DNA of 64,000 nt from a bacterium (GTDB lineage Bacteria > Planctomycetota > Planctomycetia > Planctomycetales > Planctomycetaceae). The DNA lies in NCBI GenBank assembly GCA_016125225.1, contig WGME01000005.1, positions 92,614 through 156,613 of the forward strand. The letters run 5' to 3'. Below, one piece after another: positions 1 to 9,367 of this stretch; the first letter of the stretch is position 1, and the number at the start of each line of letters is the position of its first letter. The notes under the pieces were generated by a model. That model was not told the DNA's origin. It did no database searches and saw only the letters and a program-made list of their open reading frames with translations. The translations under genes and the position numbers were made by a program.

Positions 1-255
1 GATCGGCACAAACTGAACGACGTGGGCATTCTGGCCCATCCGAACACCTATCACACACCAAAATTGCCCGGCTTGGGGGATGTGAACTGGGGCCAGTTCT
101 TCTCGACGCTGACCGATGTTGGTTACCGCGGGCCGGTCTGTGTGGAAGTCGAAGATCGGGCTTATGAAGAGTCCGCCGCCGCTCGCCGGGCGTCACTCAG
201 GCAATGTTCGACTTATCTGAGGAACTACATCCCCCGCCGCGACGCGGCGTCATAA
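1..255 (+). CDS. Sugar phosphate isomerase/epimerase, C-terminal fragment
   Basis: The frame is open from base 1, so this is the last 84 residues of a gene that begins outside the window. The segment ending in [15 protein letters not shown] resembles the last strand of a xylose isomerase-like TIM barrel, where a Glu in a (V/I)E(V/I)E pattern is usually a metal ligand. Such proteins isomerise or epimerise sugars, or act as inositol catabolism enzymes. Planctomycetes carry many paralogs, so the substrate cannot be named. The next gene is convergent, with an inverted repeat in the 139-base gap. Confidence 0.75.
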   Translation, partial: DRHKLNDVGILAHPNTYHTPKLPGLGDVNWGQFFSTLTDVGYRGPVCVEVEDRAYEESAAARRASLRQCSTYLRNYIPRRDAAS

Positions 256-267
256 GAAAGGCAGTCA

Positions 268-360
268 GCCGCAAAAAGGCACAAAAGGCTCAAAAAAAGC
301 AGCAAAATCAAGAATCATTGGATGCGACTTGAATCCTCTTCTTTTGTGCCTCTTTGCGGC
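268..360. repeat. Imperfect inverted repeat with CGCAAAG-type units
   Basis: Arms at 268-287 and 341-360 (20 bases, one mismatch) are separated by a 53-base loop. The right side runs on into a tract up to about 396 built of related units such as CTCTGCG, TTTCTCCGCG and CTCTTTGCGG. It lies between two convergent genes. It could work as a long-loop terminator for either gene or be a dispersed intergenic repeat. The arms are seen directly; the role is inferred. Confidence 0.6.
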
Positions 361-394
361 CCTCTTTCTGCGTTTCTCCGCGACCTCTGCGTTC

Positions 395-1447
395 CTATCG
401 TTCTGGCGATGTTTTTTGCGATGGACTCGCTGGACGCTGTGGGATTAGATACAGGCAGCAATCCTGTGGACAGATGTCGTGATTCGGCGGGTATTGTCCG
501 CTGACCGCTTTCTCGGATCGCAGGCCGAGTCGTTCCTCGATCAATTCGCGAATCATCGTGATGAATTCCGGATGGTTGCCCACCGTCGCCGCACGCGCCA
601 TCGGTAGCCCCAGCGACTCGCACAACAGCTTGGCTTCTTCGTCGAGATCGAACAGCACTTCCATGTGATCAGAGAGAAAGCCGATCGGGGCGACGACGAC
701 GCCTGTTGTTCCGGCAGCATGCTGAGCGCGTATGGCGTCCAGAATGTCGGGCTCAAGCCACGGGTCTTGCGGCCGACCGCTTCGACTTTGATACACCAGT
801 TGCCAGCGGGCCGACGGTAACCCAAGCTGTTCGGCGATCAGACGACATGTCTCGTTGAGTTGCCGCACATAGTTGCAATTGTCCGCCATGAGCATCGGAA
901 TGCTGTGAGCCGTGAACAAAATCCGTGCGGTGTCACGGACGTTATCCGGAAGCTGTTGAATCGCTGATTTCAGCCGATCGACATTCGCCGCGATGAACCG
1001 CGGATGATTGTAGAACATCCGCAGCTTATCGATAGCCGGGGCCTGTTCGCCCACCACCTGCTGAGCCGCTGTAATGTTCTCGCGATATTGTCGGCAACCG
1101 GAGTAACTGCTGTAGGCCGACGTGAAGAAGGCGAGCGCTCGATGATGTCCCGCCGCCGTCATCTCACGAAGAGTGACCGGCAGCAGCGGATGCCAGTTGC
1201 GATTGCCCCAATAAATCGGCAAGGTGATGCCCGCCGTATCGAGTTCGGCCCGCAAGGCCGTGATGAGTTCCCGGCACTGAGCATTGATAGGGCTGACGCC
1301 GCCGAAGTGGTAATAGTGCTCGGCGACCTCCAGCATCCGCTCGCGAGGAACGGGCTTGCCACACAACACATTCTCGAGAAACGGCAACACATCATCACGA
1401 CACTCCGGTCCTCCAAAAGAGACGACCAGAATGGAATCGTAGGGCAT
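395..1447 (-). CDS. hemH: Ferrochelatase
   Basis: Inserts ferrous iron into a porphyrin at the end of haem synthesis (protoporphyrin, or coproporphyrin in the coproporphyrin-dependent route). The 350-residue product opens MPYDSILVVSFGGPE, the usual start of the family. His181 in FTAHSIP matches the conserved catalytic His, and FLSDHMEVLFDLDEEA around 258-272 holds the conserved acidic site. NHPEFI near 291 is also typical. A longer frame reaching 1543 exists, but its extra 32 residues do not look like the family. Cys118 (SGCRQY) plus Cys326, Cys330 and Cys331 near the C-terminus resemble the ligands of [2Fe-2S]-containing bacterial ferrochelatases; cluster binding is inferred. Haem supply fits the many c-type haem proteins nearby. 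Confidence 0.93.
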   Translation of the reverse strand: MPYDSILVVSFGGPECRDDVLPFLENVLCGKPVPRERMLEVAEHYYHFGGVSPINAQCRELITALRAELDTAGITLPIYWGNRNWHPLLPVTLREMTAAGHHRALAFFTSAYSSYSGCRQYRENITAAQQVVGEQAPAIDKLRMFYNHPRFIAANVDRLKSAIQQLPDNVRDTARILFTAHSIPMLMADNCNYVRQLNETCRLIAEQLGLPSARWQLVYQSRSGRPQDPWLEPDILDAIRAQHAAGTTGVVVAPIGFLSDHMEVLFDLDEEAKLLCESLGLPMARAATVGNHPEFITMIRELIEERLGLRSEKAVSGQYPPNHDICPQDCCLYLIPQRPASPSQKTSPER

Positions 1448-1644
1448 GTCAGTCACAGCAACATCCTTAGAAACAGCTTTCGATGCGGGATTATTCCTGG
1501 GTCGACCACTCGTTGCCAGCCGTAGAAGGCCGAACCATCGCATTTTCGCCCGTATTCGCTACGATGGCGAGGGATCAACCTAGGCTGATGGGTTGGCCCC
1601 ACTGCCCTGCCCTTTCTGTTTGTCATCGTACGGAGTGCTCCCCC

Positions 1645-4600
1645 ATGCGATCGCGCTGGCCGTTCGGCTTGAGTCTGGTGTTTCTGCTATCGTCCGTGGT
1701 TCTGTCTGGTGCTCAGGAAACACGGGCACTACGGACATTCCGCAAACAGCAATTGATCGACAGGTTTTTCACCGAAGGGGCCGCCGTCGGGGATATCAAC
1801 CACGATGGTCAACCCGACCTGATCGCCGGTCCCTTCTGGTTCGCCGGGCCGACGTTTGAAGAACGGCACGAATACTATCCCCCGAAGCCGTTCGACCCGC
1901 TCGGTTATTCCGATAACTTTTTCGCCTTCACCTATGACTTCAATGGCGACGGCTGGACCGACATTCTGATTTACGGGTTCCCCGGCCTCGATGCCTCATG
2001 GTTTGAGAATCCGCAAGGCAAAGACGGCTATTGGACGCGGCACAAGGTGCTGGATGTCGTCGATAACGAATCGCCCATGTGGGGCGATATCACCGGCGAC
2101 GGCAAACCCGAAATCATCGCTCAGAACGATGGCTATTTTGGCTATGCCACCCCCGACTGGTCGAAGCCACAGGAACCGTGGACTTTCCATAAAATCTCTG
2201 ACAAATCGGCGGGTGGGAAGTTCACGCATGGCCTGGGCTTTGGCGATGTAAATGGTGATGGCCGCTTGGACTTCCTCGAAAAGTCGGGGTGGTGGGAACA
2301 ACCAGCCTCTCTGGAGGGTGATCCCGTCTGGAAGAAGCATGCGGTGCCGTTTGCCGGGCCGGGCGGCGCGCAGATGTACGCCTACGATGTCGATGGCGAC
2401 GGTTTGAACGACGTGATCACCAGCCTCGCCGCGCATGGCTTCGGACTCGTCTGGTATCAGCAGCAGAAGAGTGATGACGGCGAACCGAAATTTGTTGCCC
2501 ACACCATCACCACCGATAAAGCCGAAGACAATCCTTACGGTGTGAAGTTCTCGCAGATTCACGCGGTTGATCTCGTCGACATGGATGGCGACGGACTGAA
2601 AGACATCGTCACCGGGAAACGCTACTGGGCTCATGGACCGAAAGGCGACCCGGAACCCGATGCCCCGGCGGTCCTCTACTGGTTCCAACTCAAGCGGGGT
2701 GACAACGGCGACGTCGATTGGGTGCCGCATTTGATCGACGATAATTCAGGTGTCGGCGTGCAGGTGACGGCGGCCGATGTCTCCGGTGATGGCGTGCCCG
2801 ATGTTGTCGTCGGTAACAAACAAGGCGTGTTCGCTCACGTTCAGCAGGTGAAACAGATTCCCAAGGCCGATTGGGAATTGATGCAACCCCGGAAGAAAGC
2901 CCCTATGGCCGAGGGCTTATCACCCGAAGAAGCCGCCCTCGCGATGACCTTGCCGCCGGGGTTTCACGCCCGGTTATGTGCCGGTGAACCCGATGTTGTG
3001 CAGCCGATTGCGATGGCTTTTGATGATCGCGGCCGGTTATGGGTTGCGGAAGCGTTTTCGTATCCCGTGCGCGTCGCCGACAACGAAGCCCGCGACCGCA
3101 TTGTGATTTTCGAAGATCTCGATGGTGATGCCAAGTTCGACAAGCGGACGGTCTTTGCGGAAAAGCTGAATCTGGTGAGTGGCCTGCAGGTCGGTTTTGG
3201 CGGCGTGTGGGTCGGTGCCGCTCCGTATCTGCTCTTCATCCCCGATTGCGATGGCGATGACAAGCCCGACGACAAGCCGCAGGTGCTGCTCGATGGCTGG
3301 GGCTATCAGGACACGCATGAAACGCTGAATTCCTTCATCTGGGGGCCGGATGGTTGGCTGTATGGCTGCCACGGCGTGTTCACGCACTCGAATGTCGGCA
3401 AGCCCGGGGCGAGTGATGCCGAGCGGAAGAAAATCAACGCGGGCATCTGGCGGTATCATCCCACGCGGCACGATTTCGAGGTCTTCGCGGAGGGGACTAG
3501 CAACCCCTGGGGTGTCGACTTCAACGATCGTGGCCAGGCCTTCGCCACGGCCTGTGTGATTCCGCACCTGTACCACATCATTCAAGGGGCTCGGTATCAG
3601 CGGCAGGCCGGGCAGCACTTCAACCCGCACACTTATGACGACATTAAAACCATCGCCAAACATCGGCACTGGGTCGGTAACCAATGGAACAATGCCGACC
3701 GTTCCGCTTCGGATAACATCGGTGGCGGCCACGCGCATGCTGGAGCGATGATCTATCAGGGGGGCGTCTGGCCGCAGAGATATCGCGATCAGTTGTTCAT
3801 GAACAACATTCATGGCGCCCGGCTCAATCAGGATCGCTTGATGCCGCAGGGGTCGGGTTATGTCGGCGACTTCGCCCCCGATTTCTGCTTTGCGAATGAT
3901 GCCTGGTCGCAGTGGATTTATCTCACCTATGGACCCGATGGCCAGGTCACGATGATTGACTGGTACGACAAGAATCAGTGCCATCATGGGCGAAACGATG
4001 GCCACGACCGCACCAATGGCCGCATTTTCAAGATTGTCTATGGGGAACATCAGGCAGTGCAGGTGAATCTGGCTGCGGAGAGTGATGCCGCGTTGATCGA
4101 CTACCAGACGCACAACAACGAATGGTACGTACGCCATGCCCGTCGGTTGCTGCAGGAACGGGCAGCCAACGGAAAGCTGGATACCAGCACCCGTTCAGCC
4201 TTAAGCCAAAGGTTTGCCGCCGCAGCCACGACGCACGAGCGGTTACGATATCTGTGGTGCCTGCATGTCACCGGCGGGTTATCGCCAGAATTGGTCAAGC
4301 AGAATCTGTTACAGGACGACGCCGATGTTCGCGCGTGGACAGTGCAACTGGCGTCGGAATCCGGTCCTATCGATGAAGCCCTGCGGAATCAGTTCGTCGA
4401 ATTGGCCTCCAAGGAATCGACGCCGATGGTCCGGATGTACCTGGCATCAGCGTTACAGAAACTCGAACCGGTCGATCGTTTTCCCCTGGCAACTCTCCTG
4501 GTCGCTCATGCCGAAGATGCAGCAGATCACAACCTGCCCTTGCTGTTGTGGTATGGGATTGAACCGTCAGTGATGGTAGATCCAGCGAAGGCGTTGATGC

Positions 4601-6249
4601 TGGCGGAAGCCTCGAAGATTCCCCTGATCAGCCGGTATATCGTTCGGCGGCTGGCGTCTGATCCTGAGGGCTACGAACCGCTCTTTGAACGTGTAGCGAT
4701 GGCCCCTGTCGAACAGCAACGCTGGATGATGGCCGAGGTCGTGGCCGCGTTTGCCGTGCGAGCGGATCTCAAGCAACCGCAATCGTGGACCAGGACCTAT
4801 GACGTTCTGATGAAGTCCAACGATGAGCCGCTTCAGCAACAGGCGGAGTTTGTCGCGGTGAAGTTTGGCGATGAGCGTGTCTTTCCCGCATTGCGAAAAT
4901 CGCTGCAGGATACGCAACTCTCGGCAGAGCGCCGGCAACTGGCCTTAGCATCGCTGGTCGCGGGGAAAGATCGGGAACTCCCGGCGATTCTGCACAAGTT
5001 GCTCGATGATCAGGAACTGCGTGCGGCAGGTTTGAATGCCCTCGCGGCGTTTGATGTGCCGACGACGCCAGCTGCCATCATTTCCCGTTACAAAAACTTC
5101 TCACGCGACGATCAGCAACTGGCGATCGCTACCCTGTCGGCTCGCGCAGCCTGGGTGCTCGCCCTGCTCGATGCGATGGAATCTGGGCAGATTCCGCGTA
5201 GCGATTTGACCGCGTTTTCCGTGCGACAGTTGCAGCAGTTGAAAAATGAGCAAGTCACCAAACGGTTGAACGAAGTCTGGGGGACGATCCGTTCCACATC
5301 CGCCGACAAAGTCGCCGACCTTGCGAAGTACAAAGAGGCTTTAAAGCCCACCGTGCTGGCCGCCGCCAACCTGCCGCACGGTCGCGAGCTGTTCAATAAA
5401 ACCTGCGGCACCTGCCACAAGCTGTTTGACGCCGGCAAGTCCATTGGCCCGGATCTCACCGGTTCCAATCGGGCCAATCTCGATTATCTGCTCGAAAACC
5501 TGCTCGACCCCAGTGCCGTTGTCGGCCGGGCCTATCAGATGACCATTGTGGTGACTGATGATGGCCGCGCGATTAATGGCATCATCAAGGATGAAACCGA
5601 TTCTGCGCTGGTCCTGCAGACGCCGACCGATCTGGTTACGGTCGCCAAAAGCAGCATTGAAGACCGCAAGCTCGCGGAGATTTCGCTGATGCCCGAAGGT
5701 CAGTTGAAGACGTTGTCTGCGAATGATGTGCGTGATCTGGTCGGGTATCTCGCCAGCCCCGCACAAGTTCCGCTGCCGGGTGATGGCCCTTGGCTCGACC
5801 CACGGACCGGCAAAGTCGCGGGGGCACTGGAAGGGGAAGACTTGAAGGTGCAGTCGATCACTGGTGGGAATGCCCGGCCGCAGGCGATGGGGGCCTTCAC
5901 GCTGTCTAAATGGAGCGGCAATTCGCATCTCTGGTGGACCGGCGGCAAACCCCAAGATCGTCTGGTCCTGGAGTTTTCCTTGGAAACCGCAGGTGACTAC
6001 GAAGTCGTGGCTGTGATGACGAAGGCCATTGATTACGGCATCATGCGCATGAGTCTCGATGATCAACAGGCCGTTGAGTCGATCGATTTCTTTAATAACG
6101 GCGTCGTGACAACACCCGTTTTATCACTGGGTGAGCATACTCTGACTGCGGGGACGCATCGGTTGGTCGTGGAAATCACCGGGGCCAATCCGAAGGCCGT
6201 GAAAGGGTATATGTTTGGCTTGGATTATCTGTCCCTCACACCGCGATAG
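1645..6249 (+). CDS. Giant secreted FG-GAP / PVC-type dehydrogenase-like / cytochrome c protein
   Basis: A 1534-residue exported protein. The start at 1645 gives a clear signal peptide (MRSRWPFGLSLVFLLSSVVLSG) and has CGGAG nine bases upstream; the frame extends further upstream but would overlap hemH. Residues about 40-400 hold at least seven Ca-binding FG-GAP/VCBS loops of the type DxNxDGxxD (DINHDGQPDL, DFNGDGWTDI, DVDGDGLNDV). Residues about 430-850 match the PVC membrane-bound dehydrogenase-like propeller (GRLWVAEAFSYP). Alpha-helical HEAT-like repeats follow. A c-type haem site lies at Cys1254-GT-Cys1257-His1258, followed by IGPDLTGSNR as in the PVC haem-binding domain. The C-terminal about 130 residues look like a beta-sandwich carbohydrate-binding module. 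A role in periplasmic oxidation or binding of sugars or polysaccharides is inferred; the substrate is unknown. Confidence 0.85.
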   Translation: MRSRWPFGLSLVFLLSSVVLSGAQETRALRTFRKQQLIDRFFTEGAAVGDINHDGQPDLIAGPFWFAGPTFEERHEYYPPKPFDPLGYSDNFFAFTYDFNGDGWTDILIYGFPGLDASWFENPQGKDGYWTRHKVLDVVDNESPMWGDITGDGKPEIIAQNDGYFGYATPDWSKPQEPWTFHKISDKSAGGKFTHGLGFGDVNGDGRLDFLEKSGWWEQPASLEGDPVWKKHAVPFAGPGGAQMYAYDVDGDGLNDVITSLAAHGFGLVWYQQQKSDDGEPKFVAHTITTDKAEDNPYGVKFSQIHAVDLVDMDGDGLKDIVTGKRYWAHGPKGDPEPDAPAVLYWFQLKRGDNGDVDWVPHLIDDNSGVGVQVTAADVSGDGVPDVVVGNKQGVFAHVQQVKQIPKADWELMQPRKKAPMAEGLSPEEAALAMTLPPGFHARLCAGEPDVVQPIAMAFDDRGRLWVAEAFSYPVRVADNEARDRIVIFEDLDGDAKFDKRTVFAEKLNLVSGLQVGFGGVWVGAAPYLLFIPDCDGDDKPDDKPQVLLDGWGYQDTHETLNSFIWGPDGWLYGCHGVFTHSNVGKPGASDAERKKINAGIWRYHPTRHDFEVFAEGTSNPWGVDFNDRGQAFATACVIPHLYHIIQGARYQRQAGQHFNPHTYDDIKTIAKHRHWVGNQWNNADRSASDNIGGGHAHAGAMIYQGGVWPQRYRDQLFMNNIHGARLNQDRLMPQGSGYVGDFAPDFCFANDAWSQWIYLTYGPDGQVTMIDWYDKNQCHHGRNDGHDRTNGRIFKIVYGEHQAVQVNLAAESDAALIDYQTHNNEWYVRHARRLLQERAANGKLDTSTRSALSQRFAAAATTHERLRYLWCLHVTGGLSPELVKQNLLQDDADVRAWTVQLASESGPIDEALRNQFVELASKESTPMVRMYLASALQKLEPVDRFPLATLLVAHAEDAADHNLPLLLWYGIEPSVMVDPAKALMLAEASKIPLISRYIVRRLASDPEGYEPLFERVAMAPVEQQRWMMAEVVAAFAVRADLKQPQSWTRTYDVLMKSNDEPLQQQAEFVAVKFGDERVFPALRKSLQDTQLSAERRQLALASLVAGKDRELPAILHKLLDDQELRAAGLNALAAFDVPTTPAAIISRYKNFSRDDQQLAIATLSARAAWVLALLDAMESGQIPRSDLTAFSVRQLQQLKNEQVTKRLNEVWGTIRSTSADKVADLAKYKEALKPTVLAAANLPHGRELFNKTCGTCHKLFDAGKSIGPDLTGSNRANLDYLLENLLDPSAVVGRAYQMTIVVTDDGRAINGIIKDETDSALVLQTPTDLVTVAKSSIEDRKLAEISLMPEGQLKTLSANDVRDLVGYLASPAQVPLPGDGPWLDPRTGKVAGALEGEDLKVQSITGGNARPQAMGAFTLSKWSGNSHLWWTGGKPQDRLVLEFSLETAGDYEVVAVMTKAIDYGIMRMSLDDQQAVESIDFFNNGVVTTPVLSLGEHTLTAGTHRLVVEITGANPKAVKGYMFGLDYLSLTPR

Positions 6250-6253
6250 CTGG

Positions 6254-7432
6254 TCAGAGGGCAAACGTCGCCGACTGAATGGTGACACGCTGCAGGGCCT
6301 GATGGTCGATGGTGATCCCTAGACCCGGACCGTGCAACGCCGGTGCGCGGCCACCCAGTCCGAACGTCAGGTCTTTGATAGTCAGCCGTTCGTGGACCAG
6401 ATGCCGATCATAGCTCCCTTCGAGATACCGAATGCCAGCCACCGATGTCGCGAAATGTCTGCCGGCTGCAGAGAGAATGCCCGTTTCCCCGACCTGACAA
6501 CCGAGTTGGTAGCCCAATCCCGCATGATGAGCCAAGGCGGCAAGTTGTAATGTGGGCAGGAAGCCGCCGCATTTGGAAAGCCGCAGGTTGAAGAGGTCGC
6601 ACAAGCCCTCAGCAATGGCCCGGTGGGCATCGAACTCGCAGCAGAGAGATTCATCCAGCATCAGCGGGACACCAATCTGGCCGCGTAGTGGTGCCAAGCC
6701 GCCGACATCCTCGTGTGGCACGGGTTGTTCCAAGGCAGTGATGCCGAACGGTAGCAAGGGAGCCACGCACCGAGGCAATGTTTCACACTGCCAGGCTTCA
6801 TTGGCATCGATGCGTAAGTCGACATTCGAGCCCACGATGTTTCGTACGCGGCGTAACAAGGCGACATCATCGACACCTGTCACGCCGACTTTCACTTTGA
6901 TCTGCTCAAACCCGGACAATCTCATTAACAACGCTCGCCAGCGTTGTTTCCACGGGGTCGCTGCGGTAATTGCGGCCCCATAACGCACCTCGGGTAATGA
7001 TTGACGAATTGCGGCCGTCTCCGGAACGGCTTCCGTCACCGCCGAAAGGGGGACATTCAGCGATCGGCAGACGGCATCGAGCACGCTGAGTTCTACAGCA
7101 CAGCGTAAGGAATTCCCCAGGCAGCCACGCTCATCAATAAGTGAACTTGGCAGCCGGAATTCACTGAGCATTGCGATGGCATCGGCCAGGGATGTCATGG
7201 AACTGCCTAGCGTGCTCTTCCACTTCAAATCGGGAAGCATGTCCCAGGCTTGTTCAATGGTCTCTCCGGTCACATACGCTCGTGGCAGGCCTTCTCCCCA
7301 ACCGCGGCTGCCATCATCCAGGTGGCAGCAGACCACCAGCGAATCGGTACTGGTTCGCACATGCGAGGCGTGCCTGACCTCTTTCTTGAGAGGAATGCGG
7401 ACATGGTGAATGACAAAATCGACGATCCGCAT
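6254..7432 (-). CDS. Enolase-superfamily enzyme, muconate-lactonizing / dipeptide epimerase type
   Basis: A 392-residue (beta/alpha)7 barrel enzyme that removes an alpha proton from a carboxylate substrate. The full acid/base and metal set of the MLE subgroup is visible: Lys179-V-Lys181 (IKVKVG), Asp209 (DANEAW), Glu235 (LEQPV), Asp260 (LDESL) and Lys287 (LSKCGG). This pattern is shared by muconate cycloisomerase, o-succinylbenzoate synthase, N-succinylamino acid racemase and dipeptide epimerases, so the reaction cannot be fixed. The start MRIVDFVIHHVRIPLKK is the usual one; a frame to 7555 adds 41 unlikely residues. It is convergent with the PVC gene, four bases away. No men or catechol genes are near, which argues mildly for a peptide or acyl-amino-acid substrate. 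Confidence 0.82.
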   Translation of the reverse strand: MRIVDFVIHHVRIPLKKEVRHASHVRTSTDSLVVCCHLDDGSRGWGEGLPRAYVTGETIEQAWDMLPDLKWKSTLGSSMTSLADAIAMLSEFRLPSSLIDERGCLGNSLRCAVELSVLDAVCRSLNVPLSAVTEAVPETAAIRQSLPEVRYGAAITAATPWKQRWRALLMRLSGFEQIKVKVGVTGVDDVALLRRVRNIVGSNVDLRIDANEAWQCETLPRCVAPLLPFGITALEQPVPHEDVGGLAPLRGQIGVPLMLDESLCCEFDAHRAIAEGLCDLFNLRLSKCGGFLPTLQLAALAHHAGLGYQLGCQVGETGILSAAGRHFATSVAGIRYLEGSYDRHLVHERLTIKDLTFGLGGRAPALHGPGLGITIDHQALQRVTIQSATFAL

Positions 7433-7680
7433 AATCCAGCCACTGCCCCGCGCTGCAACCTCACAATTCAAGCCACTTGCCGATTCTGTCGTCCAGTGGG
7501 GCCACTGGGAAGGATATCGCAGAGGTCGCGCCTCAGAATCGGCAAAATCCGCCACGTTAAGCTGTGCGGCTTATCTCAAATCTTTTAGCGGATCGGGAAA
7601 TTCCGACCGACTAGACAATCGATGGGGTGCATCACAGCACACAGAGAGGCCAAGCTCGTTTCCATTGACAGGTTTTGGTA

Positions 7681-9351
7681 ATGCGTGATTCTTATTGGAC
7701 GAATCTGCGACAAGCCGTACTGGAATGGCAACGCTTGATGTGTGGTGCGCTCATTTGCAGCTGCATAGGGGCCGCAATGTTTGCCAGCCCCATCTATGCA
7801 CAAGCCCCTATGCCCCCCGCGGAATCACCGGCCACGGCCACGCCGGAACTTCCTGCACCCATGCCCCCCTTGTCGCAGCAACCAGCTCCGGCCCGTGGGG
7901 CCACACGCTCGCCATTTGCCACCACCACGAATTCCAATTTCAACAGTTATCAGCGAGGGAATTCTCTTGTCGCCGGACGCGCGCGGACCAAAATGGCCCC
8001 GAGCATGATTGGCGATCTGTTCGGAACCACGAATTCGTTGGTCTGCATCTTCCCGTTTGAAACCTCTGCCATTGCCCGCGGAATCGGCCAGCCCATCATC
8101 CAGGGGAATTCATCGGCGCCGATCATCACTGGTCCGGTGGGAAGTTTTCTGGGTGTGAATGTGACCGACAACGGTTTGGGGCTGCCCGATGCTTCAGGGA
8201 ATGGCCGGCAGTTCGCCTTCTTGAACAGTCAGTCGCAGCCGTATCCGCAATCGACCTATACCGGACTGGCCGAGGTGAATGCGAATTCGGCCGTGATCGA
8301 TGCAGGCCCATTCACGGCCATCCAGACGACGCAGTTCGTGAACCCGGATGGCAATTTGCCCAATGATGTGGGCAATCAGTTGTTTAACATCGTCGGGCAA
8401 CCAGAAATCATCAGCATTCCCAGCCCGAGTTCCGCCACCGTCGTGGGACGTTCAAAGCTGGCAGAGAACGGTAGCCCAATTCCGCGTGATCGTGTTTTCT
8501 TCAATTACAGCTACTTTGATAACGCGGCGCTAACATCGGGTGGTGTTGCGGTCCATCGTTTTACGCCCGGTTTTGAAAAGACGTTCAACAATGGCTACGG
8601 CTCAATTGAATTTCGTGCCCCCTTCGCCAGTACGCTCAATTCCGATCTTTTGACCGATGGATCAAGCAATGGCGGCGATGCGGAATTCGGCAACATCACC
8701 ACTTATTTCAAGCATTTGATTTATCTGGATGACTACTGGGCTCATTCCGTAGGTGTCGGTGTGTCGGCCCCCACAGCAGATGATGTGCGATTAAAGACTC
8801 CCACGGGAGCCACGTTGCTGCAGATTCGCAACGACTCGTTCCATGTGCTGCCCTTCTTCGGCTCACTGTTCACACCCACCGAGGAGTTATTTATCCAGGG
8901 GATGATTCAATATGACATCGACACACGTGGCAACCGCGTGGAAGTTGCCAACCTGGATTCCGGCGGACTGCCGACGAACGAGTTCCAGAGCCTTGGCCGG
9001 GCGACCGATGCCATGTTCATCTACTGGAGCCTGAGCGCCGGCTATTGGGTGTATCGCGATCCGGACGCACAGGGGCTGTTGACGGGCCTGGCACCGATGG
9101 TCGAACTGCACTACAACCAGTCGCTGCAAGCCGATGACGTGCTGACCGGATTGGATAACGCTGGCAACCTGTACCAGATTGGGGCGGGTGTAGGCAGCTT
9201 ACAGGTGCTCAACCTCACGATGGGCGCTACTGCCGTGATTGGTCGTAGTGGCACCCTGTCGATGGCTTATGTCACTCCAATCGGTAACAGTGCCGATCAG
9301 CAGTTTAATGGCGAACTGCGTGTCTTCTTCAACTGGTACTTCGGTCAATAG
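7681..9351 (+). CDS. Exported protein, possibly an outer-membrane beta-barrel
   Basis: The family is not recognised. The 556-residue product has a signal peptide with probable cleavage after FASPIYA (about residue 40), then a Pro/Ala-rich linker (residues about 42-75), then a long region rich in Gly, Asn, Ser and alternating hydrophobics with no obvious catalytic motif. The end, VFFNWYFGQ, is rich in aromatics as in outer-membrane barrels. The ATG at 7681 is chosen over a TTG two codons upstream. The gene is convergent with the RND pump gene, 16 bases from its end, so it is not in that operon and there is no direct evidence it is the pump's exit duct. Confidence 0.6.
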   Translation: MRDSYWTNLRQAVLEWQRLMCGALICSCIGAAMFASPIYAQAPMPPAESPATATPELPAPMPPLSQQPAPARGATRSPFATTTNSNFNSYQRGNSLVAGRARTKMAPSMIGDLFGTTNSLVCIFPFETSAIARGIGQPIIQGNSSAPIITGPVGSFLGVNVTDNGLGLPDASGNGRQFAFLNSQSQPYPQSTYTGLAEVNANSAVIDAGPFTAIQTTQFVNPDGNLPNDVGNQLFNIVGQPEIISIPSPSSATVVGRSKLAENGSPIPRDRVFFNYSYFDNAALTSGGVAVHRFTPGFEKTFNNGYGSIEFRAPFASTLNSDLLTDGSSNGGDAEFGNITTYFKHLIYLDDYWAHSVGVGVSAPTADDVRLKTPTGATLLQIRNDSFHVLPFFGSLFTPTEELFIQGMIQYDIDTRGNRVEVANLDSGGLPTNEFQSLGRATDAMFIYWSLSAGYWVYRDPDAQGLLTGLAPMVELHYNQSLQADDVLTGLDNAGNLYQIGAGVGSLQVLNLTMGATAVIGRSGTLSMAYVTPIGNSADQQFNGELRVFFNWYFGQ

Positions 9352-9367
9352 AATCGTCAGGCAGTCA

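Noticed and set aside
3037..4137. Long minus-strand frame of 366 codons inside the PVC gene
   Set aside because: It mirrors the high-GC codon use of the plus-strand gene and has no protein-like motif.
7681..9351. Outer-membrane channel (TolC-like) for the RND pump
   Set aside because: It lacks the coiled-coil repeats of TolC proteins and is convergent with the pump operon, not part of it.
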